A program made the translations under genes and the position numbers. The notes under the pieces were generated by a model. It did no database searches and was not told the DNA's origin. It worked only from the letters and a program-made list of their open reading frames with translations. From contig NZ_JAGEMK010000002.1 in the NCBI RefSeq assembly GCF_017565425.1, positions 434,001 to 498,000 on the forward strand: 64,000 nt of DNA. The letters run 5' to 3'. Shown here piece after piece: positions 1 through 7,522 of this stretch; the stretch's first letter is position 1, and the number at the start of each line of letters is the position of its first letter. The stretch comes from Actinotalea soli. GTDB lineage: Bacteria; Actinomycetota; Actinomycetes; Actinomycetales; Cellulomonadaceae.

Positions 1-456
1 GCCGAGCTGCGTGGTCTCTCCCGCGGCATCGCCCCGCCGATCCTCACCGATCGCGGCCTGGCGGCGGCGCTCACCGCGGTGGTCGCCCGCTCGGCCGTGC
101 CGACCTCGGTGCGGGTGGACCTGCCCGAGGGTCGGCGCCCGGCCGCCGCGACCGAGAGCGCCGCGTACTACGTGGTCACCGAGGCGCTCACCAATGTCGC
201 CAAGCACGCGTCGGCCTCCACCGCCGCGGTGACCGTCTCGGTGGTGGACGGCCCCGAGGGCCCGGGGGCGGTCCAGGGCGAGCCCAGGAGCCTCCAGGTC
301 ACGGTCGAGGACGACGGCGCCGGTGGCGCGATGCTCAGCAAGGGGCACGGCCTGGCGGGCCTGGCCGACCGGGTCGACGGGCTCGGCGGGAAGCTCTCGG
401 TGCACAGCCCCGACGGCGGTCCGACGCGGATCGCCGCCACCCTGCCCTGGACCTGA
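1..456 (+). CDS. Sensor histidine kinase, C-terminal part (5' end outside window)
   Basis: The reading frame is open from the first base and ends at TGA 454-456, giving the last 151 residues. It holds most of a HATPase_c domain: the N-box is visible as TEALTNVAKHA, followed by an acidic VEDDGAGGA segment and a GHGLAGLADRV G-box. This is the NarL-type (HisKA_3) kinase architecture; the phospho-accepting histidine lies upstream of the window. The response regulator gene at 504 follows after 47 nt, so the two probably form a two-component pair. The signal sensed cannot be told because the input domain is missing. Confidence 0.88.
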   Translation, partial: AELRGLSRGIAPPILTDRGLAAALTAVVARSAVPTSVRVDLPEGRRPAAATESAAYYVVTEALTNVAKHASASTAAVTVSVVDGPEGPGAVQGEPRSLQVTVEDDGAGGAMLSKGHGLAGLADRVDGLGGKLSVHSPDGGPTRIAATLPWT

Positions 457-503
457 CCGGCTGGTCCGCACCGGACGAGGCCCGCGTGCACCACACTGAC
501 CCC

Positions 504-1181
504 ATGCGGATCGTGCTGGCCGAGGACTCGGTGCTGCTGCGCGAGGGCCTCGTCCGGCTCCTCGACGAGGCCGGTCACAGGGTCGTGGCTGCTGTCGGTG
601 ACGCCGATGCGGTGCTGCCCGCGGTCCTCGAGCACCGACCGGACCTCGCCGTGGTCGACGTCCGCATGCCACCGACCTTCACCGACGACGGGCTCCGGGC
701 CGCCGTGGCGGTCCGCCGGGAGGCGCCCGGCACGGGCGTCCTGGTGCTGTCGCAGTACGTCGAGGAGTCCTACGCCCGTGACCTGCTCGCCACGCCGTCG
801 GGCGGGAACGGCGGGGGCGGTGCCGGCGGGGTCGGGTACCTGCTCAAGGACCGGGTCCAGGACCTGGACGCCCTGTCGGACGCGGTGGAGCGCGTCGCGG
901 CCGGCGGTTCGGTGCTCGACCCCGACGTCGTCGCCCAGCTGCTGGTGCCCCGGCAGGCCGCCGACCCCCTCGTGGCGCTCACCCCGCGGGAGCGCGAGGT
1001 GCTCGGGCTCATGGCCGAGGGCCGGTCGAACACCGCGATCGCGCGGCGGCTCGTCGTGACCGAGGGTGCCGTCGAGAAGCACATCAGCAACCTGTTCATG
1101 AAGCTGGACCTGCCGTCCTCCTCCGCGGACCACCGTCGTGTGCTGGCGGTGCTCACCTGGCTCGACGGGTCCCGCGGGTGA
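504..1181 (+). CDS. LuxR/NarL-family response regulator
   Basis: A 225-residue protein starting MRIVLAEDS. The receiver domain occupies about residues 1-125, with the acidic pair E7/D8, phospho-acceptor Asp52 in VVDVRMP and the conserved Lys in GYLLKD. A LuxR-type helix-turn-helix follows at the C-terminus, with TPREREVLGLMAEG and VEKHISNLFMKL. It is the likely partner of the kinase ending at 456. An in-frame GTG at 486 would add six residues, but the ATG at 504 matches the usual receiver start. Oddity: a glycine-rich insert (GGNGGGGAGG) sits just before the conserved Lys and lengthens the loop by roughly eight residues compared with what I recall of the family. Confidence 0.88.
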   Translation: MRIVLAEDSVLLREGLVRLLDEAGHRVVAAVGDADAVLPAVLEHRPDLAVVDVRMPPTFTDDGLRAAVAVRREAPGTGVLVLSQYVEESYARDLLATPSGGNGGGGAGGVGYLLKDRVQDLDALSDAVERVAAGGSVLDPDVVAQLLVPRQAADPLVALTPREREVLGLMAEGRSNTAIARRLVVTEGAVEKHISNLFMKLDLPSSSADHRRVLAVLTWLDGSRG

Positions 1182-2632
1182 CCCGGAAGTCCTCTACGGT
1201 TGCGCCCGTGGACCGCTCACCGACGACCACCGAGGCCGATGTCGCGCCCCGGGCCCTGGGCGAACCGTCCGAGCTGGTGGTCGCCGCGCCGGACCCGGAC
1301 CAGCCCGGCTGGCGGCGGGAGGCCGTCGGTCCCGACCAGGTCCGCAACGACGCCGCGGTGGCCGGTGCCCTGCTGGTCGGCGCCCTGCTGAGCATGGTCC
1401 TGCAACGCACGACCGGGTTCTACGGGGAGCCCGCCGAGGGGTGGGTCGCGCTGCTGTGCCTGGCCGCCGCGACGCTTCCCCTGGCCCTGCGGCGCCGGTA
1501 CCCGAGCGCGGTGGCCGTGGTGATCACGGTGGCCTTCGTGGTGACCGCGGAGCTGCTCGTCCCCGAGACGCTGTTCATCAACATCACGCTGTTCATGGCC
1601 CTGTACACGGTGGGCGCGTGGGAGCCGGACCGACGTCGGGCCACCGCGGTGCGGCTCGGCATCGTCGTGGTGATGTTCGCGTGGCTGATCATCTCGCTCT
1701 TCCGGAGCGTCACGGACCCCGACTCCATGCCCGACCTGTCCCGCGCGGGGGTGTTCTCGCCGCTGGTGGCCTTCATGCTCATCCAGCTGCTCACCAACAT
1801 CCTGTACTTCGCCGGGGCGTACTGGTTCGGGGACCACGCCTGGGCCTCGGCCCGCGAGCGTGCCCGCACGGCGTACCGCGGCCGGCTGCTGCAGATCGAG
1901 CGGCAGGTGGTCGAGCAGCAGGCCGTGACCCTCGAGCGGCTGCGGCTGGCCCGCGAGCTGCACGACGCCGTCGCGCACCACGTGTCGATGATGGGGGTCC
2001 AGGCGGCTGCGGCCCGCACGCTCCTGGGAACCGACCTCGAGCGTGCGGCCCGTGCGCTCGAGCAGGTCGAGGACTCAGCCCGCCAGAGCATCGACGAGCT
2101 GCAGGGCGTGCTCGGCATGCTGCGCGAGACGGCGCGCGAGCCGGCGACGGGCGACGACCCTGCCCTCGGCGAGGGACCTGCGGGCGACCTCACGGCGCGG
2201 GTCGGCCGGCACGCGCCCGACGGCGTCGGGTCGCTGAGCGTCGAGCGCCTGCCCGAGCTGGTCGAGCGCACGGTCGAGGCTGGGCTCGGGGCCACGTACC
2301 AGGTGGTCGGGGACCCTGTGCCCCTGCCGCCCCTGGTGTCGCTCAACCTGTACCGGATCGCCCAGGAGGCGCTGACCAACACCCGCAAGCACGGCGGTGT
2401 GCGGGCCCGGGCTGATGTCCGTCTGCGCTACCTGCCCGGCGCGGTCGAGCTCGAGGTCGCCGACGACGGCGCGGGCGGCCGACGGGCGAGCACGCCCTCC
2501 TCGGGCCTGGGGCTGGTCGGGATGCGTGAACGGGTCGCCGCCGACGGCGGGACCCTCGAGGCGGGACCGCGGCAGCGCGGCGGGTTCCTCGTCCGAGCCC
2601 AGGTACCGCTGAGGAGCGACCGTGACGACTGA
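1178..2632 (+). CDS. Sensor histidine kinase with membrane-embedded N-terminus
   Basis: Encodes up to 484 residues. The first ~80 residues are hydrophilic or weakly hydrophobic, followed by several membrane segments to about residue 225. Then comes a HisKA_3 dimerisation/phospho-acceptor helix with the H-box ELHDAVAHHV, and a HATPase_c domain with QEALTNTRKHGG, VADDGAGG and SGLGLVGMRERV. The GTG at 1178 overlaps the stop of the preceding regulator. A second GTG at 1208 has a TACGGT -10-like box (1195-1200) 7 nt upstream and could start a leaderless transcript. The partner is the regulator starting at 2622, which overlaps this gene by 11 nt. Such DesK-like kinases often sense envelope state; the ABC exporter downstream would fit a drug or membrane-stress signal, but this is inference. 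Confidence 0.88.
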   Translation: MTRKSSTVAPVDRSPTTTEADVAPRALGEPSELVVAAPDPDQPGWRREAVGPDQVRNDAAVAGALLVGALLSMVLQRTTGFYGEPAEGWVALLCLAAATLPLALRRRYPSAVAVVITVAFVVTAELLVPETLFINITLFMALYTVGAWEPDRRRATAVRLGIVVVMFAWLIISLFRSVTDPDSMPDLSRAGVFSPLVAFMLIQLLTNILYFAGAYWFGDHAWASARERARTAYRGRLLQIERQVVEQQAVTLERLRLARELHDAVAHHVSMMGVQAAAARTLLGTDLERAARALEQVEDSARQSIDELQGVLGMLRETAREPATGDDPALGEGPAGDLTARVGRHAPDGVGSLSVERLPELVERTVEAGLGATYQVVGDPVPLPPLVSLNLYRIAQEALTNTRKHGGVRARADVRLRYLPGAVELEVADDGAGGRRASTPSSGLGLVGMRERVAADGGTLEAGPRQRGGFLVRAQVPLRSDRDD

Positions 2633-3326
2633 CGACCAGCCCACCCGCACAGGCCCGTACCGGGTGCTGCTCGTGGACGACCAGGAGCTGGTGCGTGCCG
2701 GGATCGGGACCATCCTCGACATCCAGCCCGACCTGACCGTGGTGGGCGAGGCCCGCACCGGTCGGCAGGCCCTGGATCAGGCCCGCGCCCTGCAGCCCGA
2801 CGTCATCTGCATGGACGTGCAGATGCCGGACATGGACGGCCTCGAGGCCACCCGCCTGGTGGTCGCCGACCCCGAGATCCACGCCGGGGTGCTGATCCTC
2901 ACCACCTTCCACCGCGAGGACTACCTGGTCGAGGCCCTCGACGCGGGGGCCTCGGGGTTCCTGCTGAAGAACTCCCGCCCCGAGCAGCTGGTCGACGGCG
3001 TGCGCTCGGTGGCCGCGGGGGATGCGCTGCTGGCCCCCGAGGTGACGCGGGCGGTGATCTCCCGCGCCGTCGCCGGTCGCCGCGCCGAGGGCTCGGGGGG
3101 TCCCGACGGTGTGCCCACCGGCCGGCTCGCAGCGCTGACCGAGCGGGAGCACGAGGTGCTGCTGCTCGTGGCCCGCGGCCTCGCCAACGACGAGATCGCC
3201 ACCGAGCTGTACCTGGGCCGGGCCACGGTCAAGACCCACGTCTCGAGCATCCTCATGAAGCTCGGGCTGCGGGACCGCGTGCAGGCCGTCGTCTTCGCCT
3301 ACGAGCACGGCCTCGTCCGGCACTGA
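2622..3326 (+). CDS. LuxR/NarL-family response regulator
   Basis: A 234-residue protein. The receiver domain spans about residues 13-135 with D19/D20, phospho-acceptor Asp65 in ICMDVQMP, the Thr in ILTTF and Lys in FLLKNS. The C-terminal LuxR helix-turn-helix (TEREHEVLLLVARG, then ATVKTHVSSILMKLGL) covers about residues 165-230. The GTG start lies inside the 3' end of the kinase gene and has a GAGGAG ribosome-binding site, so translation is coupled. The ABC exporter genes at 3462-5581 are the nearest downstream targets in the same direction, separated by 135 nt. Confidence 0.9.
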   Translation: MTTDDQPTRTGPYRVLLVDDQELVRAGIGTILDIQPDLTVVGEARTGRQALDQARALQPDVICMDVQMPDMDGLEATRLVVADPEIHAGVLILTTFHREDYLVEALDAGASGFLLKNSRPEQLVDGVRSVAAGDALLAPEVTRAVISRAVAGRRAEGSGGPDGVPTGRLAALTEREHEVLLLVARGLANDEIATELYLGRATVKTHVSSILMKLGLRDRVQAVVFAYEHGLVRH

Positions 3327-3346
3327 GCCGCCCCACCCCTCGCCGT

Positions 3347-3370
3347 CGCCTCCCCCTCGAGGCGGAGGCG
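3347..3370 (+). terminator. Possible stem-loop terminator after the two-component operon
   Basis: CGCCTCC at 3347-3353 can pair with GGAGGCG at 3364-3370 around a 10-nt loop, 20 nt after the regulator stop codon. There is no run of T after the stem, so factor-independent termination is uncertain. Confidence 0.25.
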
Positions 3371-3423
3371 GGCGGGCCGCCAGGTTCAGCCTCGCGCCTG
3401 AGCCGCACAGGCCGGGCGCTGCC

Positions 3424-3456
3424 TAGCGTGGAGCCATCACCGGACCCACCAAGGAG
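3424..3456 (+). promoter_or_regulatory. Candidate -10 box and ribosome-binding site for the ABC exporter operon
   Basis: TAGCGT at 3424-3429 matches the actinobacterial TANNNT -10 pattern. AAGGAG at 3451-3456 is a good ribosome-binding site 5 nt before the ATG at 3462, which decides that start over the GTG at 3456. I see no clear -35 element. Confidence 0.4.
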
Positions 3457-3461
3457 TGACC

Positions 3462-4433
3462 ATGCTGCGGCTCGACGGCATCCACCGGTCCTACGGGGAC
3501 AGGCTCGTGCTCGACGATGTGAACTTCGGCGTCGAGCGGGGCCGCCTCACGGGCTTCGTCGGCGGCAACGGCGCCGGCAAGACGACGACCATGCGCATCA
3601 TCCTCGGCGTCCTCACCCCAGACTCGGGGGAGGTCACCATGGACGGCCGACCCCTGGACGCCGAGGGGCGCCGGGCCTTCGGGTACATGCCCGAGGAGCG
3701 TGGGCTCTACCCGAAGATGCGGGTGGCCGAGCAGCTCACCTACCTGGCGCGGCTGCACGGCTACGACCGGGGGGTGGCCGACCGGAGGGCCCGTGAGCTG
3801 CTCGAGAGCCTGGACCTGGGCGAGCGCGCTGACGACAACCTCGAGGACCTGTCCCTCGGCAACCAGCAGCGCGTGCAGATCGCCGCGTCCCTGGTGCACG
3901 ACCCCGAGGTGCTGATCCTCGACGAGCCGTTCTCGGGCCTGGACCCGATGGCTGTGGACACCGTGGTGGGGGTGCTGACCGAGCGGGCCGCGCGCGGTGT
4001 GCCGGTGCTGTTCTCCTCCCACCAGCTCGACGTGGTCGAGCGGCTGTGCGACGACGTCGTGGTGATCGCGGGAGGGCAGGTTCGCGCCGCAGGGGGGCGC
4101 GAGGAGCTGCGCGAGCGATACGCCGAGCCCCGCTACGAGATCAGCTCCGCGGGGGACATGGGCTGGCTGCGCGCCGAGCCCGGGGTCCAGGTCGTCGACT
4201 TCGCGGGCGGCTGGGCCCTGTTCGACGCCGACGAGGAGACCGCCCAGCGCGTGGTGCGCACCGCGATCTCCCAGGCCCCGCTGCTCGAGTTCACGCCGGT
4301 GCGCCCGACCCTGGCCGAGATCTTCCGCGACATCGTCCGCGACGAGAGCGAGACGAGCGGGACCGCTGCGGGCGAGGCCCCAGCACCTGACCTGAACGAG
4401 CAGCACGAGACCATCGAGGAGCCGGTCCGATGA
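3462..4433 (+). CDS. ABC exporter ATP-binding protein (NatA/DrrA type)
   Basis: A 323-residue nucleotide-binding subunit. Walker A is GGNGAGKTTTM, the signature is LSLGNQQRVQIA instead of LSGGQ, and Walker B is VLILDEPFSGLDP followed by the H-loop SSHQLDVVE. After about residue 220 there is a C-terminal extension of the DUF4162 type typical of NatA-like exporter ATPases, ending in a charged tail. The stop overlaps the permease start by 4 nt (ATGA). Together they form a simple two-gene ABC-2 exporter. The cargo is unknown; the two-component system immediately upstream suggests an induced efflux or stress function. Confidence 0.9.
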   Translation: MLRLDGIHRSYGDRLVLDDVNFGVERGRLTGFVGGNGAGKTTTMRIILGVLTPDSGEVTMDGRPLDAEGRRAFGYMPEERGLYPKMRVAEQLTYLARLHGYDRGVADRRARELLESLDLGERADDNLEDLSLGNQQRVQIAASLVHDPEVLILDEPFSGLDPMAVDTVVGVLTERAARGVPVLFSSHQLDVVERLCDDVVVIAGGQVRAAGGREELRERYAEPRYEISSAGDMGWLRAEPGVQVVDFAGGWALFDADEETAQRVVRTAISQAPLLEFTPVRPTLAEIFRDIVRDESETSGTAAGEAPAPDLNEQHETIEEPVR

Positions 4434-5581
4434 GCACCACCCAGCCGTCCCGCACCCCCGCTCCGTCGACCGCCTCCACGGCACCCCGGCCCGCGGTGCC
4501 CGGCACCCTGCAGGCCACGATGCTGGTCGCCGAACGGGAGGTCGTCACCCAGCTCCGGTCCAAGTCCTTCCTCATCTCGGCGGCGGTGCTGCTGCTCGGG
4601 GTGCTCGCGGCGATCGTGCTGGGCTCGGTGCTGTCCGGCCGCGAGACCGACCCGACCCGTGTCGCCGTCGTGCCGGAGGTGGCCTCGATGGTCGCCGAGT
4701 CGGAGGGGCTCGAGGGGGTGCCGGCCTCCGACGACGCCGCGGCCCGCGCCCTCGTCGAGAACGAGGAGGTCGAGGCCGCCGTGATCCCGGACAGCTCGGC
4801 CGGGGTGCTGGGGATCCGGGTGCTGGCCCTCGACAGCGTCCCCGAGGACGTGCTCGCCGCCCTGTCGGCGACCCCCGAGGTCGAGCTGCTCGGGGACGAG
4901 GCGCCAGGCTTCGGGCTCCGCTTCCTCGTCTCGCTGGCCTTCGGCCTCGTGTTCATGATGACCGCGATGACCTTCGGCGGGACCATCGCGCAGAACACCG
5001 TCCAGGAGAAGCAGTCGCGGATCGTGGAGATCCTGCTGTCGAGCGTCTCGGCGCGGGCGCTGCTCGCGGGCAAGATCCTCGGCAACAGCGTGCTGGCCTT
5101 CGCCCAGACGGCGGCCCTGGCCGCGGTGAGCGTCGCGGGGCTGATGGTCATCGGTCAGGACGAGATGCTCGGGACCCTCGGCAGCCCCTTGGTGTGGTTC
5201 GCCCTGTTCTTCGTCGTCGGGTTCGTGCTGCTGGCCGCGATCTTCGCCGCGAGCGCCTCGCTGGTCTCCCGCATCGAGGACACCGGCCCGGTGCTGACCC
5301 CCGTGATGATGATGACGATGGCGCCGTACTTCCTCGTCATCTTCTTCAACGACAACGACACCGTGCTGCGCATCGCGTCCTTCTTCCCCGTGAGCGCCCC
5401 GGTCGCGATGCCCGTGCGGCTCTTCCTCGGGGAGGCCGCGTGGTGGGAGCCGCTGGTGGCCCTGGGCATCCTCGGGGTGACGACCGTGGCCGTCATCGCG
5501 GTGGGGGCGAAGATCTACGAGCGGTCGCTGCTGCGCCTCGGTGGGCGCGTGAAGCTGACGGAGGCGCTGCGGGAGGCGTGA
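4430..5581 (+). CDS. ABC-2 family exporter permease (NatB-like)
   Basis: A 383-residue membrane protein. After a 35-residue Pro/Ala/Thr-rich cytoplasmic lead comes one membrane segment (about 45-67), a ~100-residue extracytoplasmic domain, and then five or six membrane segments from about residue 160 to 365. The stretch QEKQSRIVEILLSS lies after the second membrane segment and is the hallmark of NatB/ABC2_membrane_3 permeases. It is translationally coupled to the ATPase gene upstream and is the last gene of that operon. Confidence 0.88.
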   Translation: MSTTQPSRTPAPSTASTAPRPAVPGTLQATMLVAEREVVTQLRSKSFLISAAVLLLGVLAAIVLGSVLSGRETDPTRVAVVPEVASMVAESEGLEGVPASDDAAARALVENEEVEAAVIPDSSAGVLGIRVLALDSVPEDVLAALSATPEVELLGDEAPGFGLRFLVSLAFGLVFMMTAMTFGGTIAQNTVQEKQSRIVEILLSSVSARALLAGKILGNSVLAFAQTAALAAVSVAGLMVIGQDEMLGTLGSPLVWFALFFVVGFVLLAAIFAASASLVSRIEDTGPVLTPVMMMTMAPYFLVIFFNDNDTVLRIASFFPVSAPVAMPVRLFLGEAAWWEPLVALGILGVTTVAVIAVGAKIYERSLLRLGGRVKLTEALREA

Positions 5582-5599
5582 GCGGCGCCCCACCCCCCA

Positions 5600-5632
5600 C
5601 GATCCAGGGCCGCTAGCATCGGCCCTGGATCG
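5600..5632 (+). promoter_or_regulatory. Perfect 13-bp inverted repeat enclosing a -10-like box
   Basis: The arms at 5600-5612 and 5620-5632 are perfect reverse complements (CGATCCAGGGCCG). The 7-nt spacer CTAGCAT contains TAGCAT, a good TANNNT -10 box at 5614-5619. The GTG of the next gene lies 26 nt after the dyad behind a GGGGGAGG ribosome-binding site. This is best read as an operator over the promoter of the 5658-7514 cassette. It could also be a terminator for the exporter operon, but no T-run follows. Confidence 0.5.
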
Positions 5633-5657
5633 TTGCAGGGGGCGAAGGGGGAGGGCT

Positions 5658-5942
5658 GTGGACCAGCTCGAGGTGATGGTCGAGGACCTCGACCGGTGCG
5701 CCGCGCAGGTGCGGTCCTGCGCCGACGGCGTGGGGTCAGCGGTCGCGCGGCTGAGGGGGTCGGCCCCGAGCACCGGGCGACCGGACACGACGGCCCTGGC
5801 CGCGTCGGCTGCACGCGCCCTGACCGAGGAGCTGGAGCGCTTGTCGTCGGTCCTGTCCCGTGCGTCGACCGAGCTCATCGCCTCCGCCGAGGCCTACCGG
5901 TCCGTGGACGCCGGCGTCGCCGCCCTGCTGCGGGTGGAGTGA
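5658..5942 (+). CDS. Small helical protein, WXG100/LXG-helper-like
   Basis: A 94-residue, Ala/Ser/Leu-rich protein predicted by eye to be almost entirely alpha-helical, with a helix, a Gly/Ser/Pro turn near residues 36-44, and a second helix. It lacks a strict W-x-G at the turn, and no signal peptide or membrane segment is visible. Length and shape resemble WXG100-type proteins and the small helical partners encoded before LXG effectors in type VII secretion loci. It has a strong GGGGGAGG ribosome-binding site before the GTG start. The next gene, which does carry W-x-G, begins 1 nt after its stop. The function is inferred from shape and position only. Confidence 0.6.
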   Translation: MDQLEVMVEDLDRCAAQVRSCADGVGSAVARLRGSAPSTGRPDTTALAASAARALTEELERLSSVLSRASTELIASAEAYRSVDAGVAALLRVE

Positions 5943-5943
5943 C

Positions 5944-7095
5944 ATGGCCCTCTACGGCAGTGCCGAGGCCCTCGTCCCGGGGGACCTGGTGTCGCTGCGT
6001 GCGGCGGCCACCGCCCACGCCGACGCACGCCGCCTGGTGGGGACCGCAGGTCAGGACCTGGGTGCCGCGTCCCGGGCCACCGGGTCGTCGTGGACCGGGG
6101 CCGCGGGGGACGGGTTCCGAGCGCATGCCGCCGTGCACGAGCAGGCCCTCGAGGCGGCTGGCACCCTCGCCGGGACCGCCGCGCAGGCGTGCGACGCGCT
6201 CGCGGACGCCCTCGAGCAGCTGCGGGCCGACGCCGGGCGCGTGCTCGCCTCGGCGAACGCGATGGGCCTGGGGGGCGCGGCCCTGACCTCGAACCCCGTG
6301 GCGGTCGGCCTGTTCCTCGCGGCACAGCCCGAGCGCACCCCGGACGTGATCCGGCTCCTCGGCGAGATCGTCCGGGTCAGGGTGGCCGTGGGTGACGCCC
6401 ACGCGGCCTTCGTCGTCGCGATCGGCGGCGTCACGACCTCCCTGGGGGATCGGGTCGAGGACCGCCGCACCCCGGACGAGCGCGGGGGGCGGCGCATCCG
6501 CTCCGACGAGCTCTCCCGGCGGGACGACCCGGGCAACGGCCACCTGTCCAACGACTGGGCCGGCCGGGCGATCCTCGAGCGCTACCTGCGCGGGGGCGGC
6601 GACTGGGTCATCGAGGACGACGCGGACTGGGCCGAGTACATGATGGCCAACGACGCCCTCGCGGCGGACATGCAGCTGCGGACCGGCGACGAGGCGGTGG
6701 CTGCGGTCGAGCGCTACCTCAGCTCCGGCAGGCGGACGGGCTCCTTCGACGAGAGCTTCTCGCAGGCGATCGAGAACGGTGAGGGCATCGTCGGCTACCA
6801 GTACCTCCACGGCACCAACGCCGAGGTGGGCGGCTTCGAGCACAGCGGCAGCACGAGGGTGACGCCCCGGTCCGACGGCACCTTCGAGGTGGTGATCGAC
6901 GCGAGCTACCGGTGGAACGACGTGATCGACCCCAACCCGCAGTACACGACGGACCAGCGGAAGAGCTGGGTCGCCGAGGTGCTGACCCTCGGCCAGGCCG
7001 ACGCCTATGACATCCACATCGGCTGGACCGCCCCGACGACGGTGGTCGTCGACGGGAGCGGACGCGTGATCTCGATCGAGGGGTACCCAGGATGA
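5944..7095 (+). CDS. WXG-type protein with extended C-terminal domain, candidate type VII effector
   Basis: A 383-residue protein. Residues 1-100 are a helical WXG100-like module with W50-T51-G52 in the turn (GSSWTGAAGDGF). Residues 105-160 are hydrophobic or amphipathic. Residues 165-200 form a charged Arg/Asp-rich linker. Residues 210-383 form a separate, aspartate- and tryptophan-rich C-terminal domain with WNDVIDPN at 324-331 and DAYDIHIGW at 353-361. I do not recognise the C-terminal family with certainty. The D-x-Y-D string recalls the catalytic motif of colicin-M-type lipid II hydrolases, but that similarity is short. The stop overlaps the start of a lipoprotein gene (ATGA), an arrangement expected for a toxin with a surface-exposed immunity protein. 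No type VII secretion core genes are in the window. Confidence 0.65.
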   Translation: MALYGSAEALVPGDLVSLRAAATAHADARRLVGTAGQDLGAASRATGSSWTGAAGDGFRAHAAVHEQALEAAGTLAGTAAQACDALADALEQLRADAGRVLASANAMGLGGAALTSNPVAVGLFLAAQPERTPDVIRLLGEIVRVRVAVGDAHAAFVVAIGGVTTSLGDRVEDRRTPDERGGRRIRSDELSRRDDPGNGHLSNDWAGRAILERYLRGGGDWVIEDDADWAEYMMANDALAADMQLRTGDEAVAAVERYLSSGRRTGSFDESFSQAIENGEGIVGYQYLHGTNAEVGGFEHSGSTRVTPRSDGTFEVVIDASYRWNDVIDPNPQYTTDQRKSWVAEVLTLGQADAYDIHIGWTAPTTVVVDGSGRVISIEGYPG

Positions 7096-7514
7096 GGGCA
7101 GTGGTCCGAGCTGGTCTGGTCGCGGCCTCGGCCGCCGTCGCGGCGATGGTCGTCGCAGGGTGCGGCGGCCGCGGTGAGGGCCCGGAGCTGGCGAACAGCC
7201 CCGGGCAGTCGGTGGCGGCGCCCTCGGGGACCCTCGAGGCCGCCCTGGTCGAGGGCGCGCCGGACGGCGGCGTCGCGATGCTGCACGTCGTCATCCGCGG
7301 GGACGCAGGTGACGAGCTGTTCCGGTCCGAGCAGGCGTACAGCACCCGGCACGGGGTGGCCATCGCCTGGCAGGACTCCGGCGAGGTGCTGTGGGTGCTG
7401 TCCTCCGACGTGGGCACCTCACGGATCGAGCCGGACGGCGACGGGTGGACCCAGAGCTTCCTCGGCCCGCAGGACCGCGACGACGTCCCCCCGGAGATCG
7501 ACGCGCTGCGCTGA
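7092..7514 (+). CDS. Lipoprotein, candidate immunity protein of the upstream effector
   Basis: A 140-residue protein with an N-terminal signal (MRAVVRAG then a hydrophobic stretch) ending in a lipobox VVAGC near residue 23, so it should be lipid-anchored on the outer face of the membrane. The mature part is a small acidic beta-rich domain without recognised motifs, with a tryptophan in the central AIAWQDSGEVLWVL segment. It is translationally coupled to the WXG-type gene by an ATGA overlap. A lipid-anchored partner would fit protection from a toxin that acts outside the membrane, as with TipC and TelC in streptococci; this is an analogy, not a detected homology. Confidence 0.65.
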   Translation: MRAVVRAGLVAASAAVAAMVVAGCGGRGEGPELANSPGQSVAAPSGTLEAALVEGAPDGGVAMLHVVIRGDAGDELFRSEQAYSTRHGVAIAWQDSGEVLWVLSSDVGTSRIEPDGDGWTQSFLGPQDRDDVPPEIDALR

Positions 7515-7522
7515 GCGGTCGC

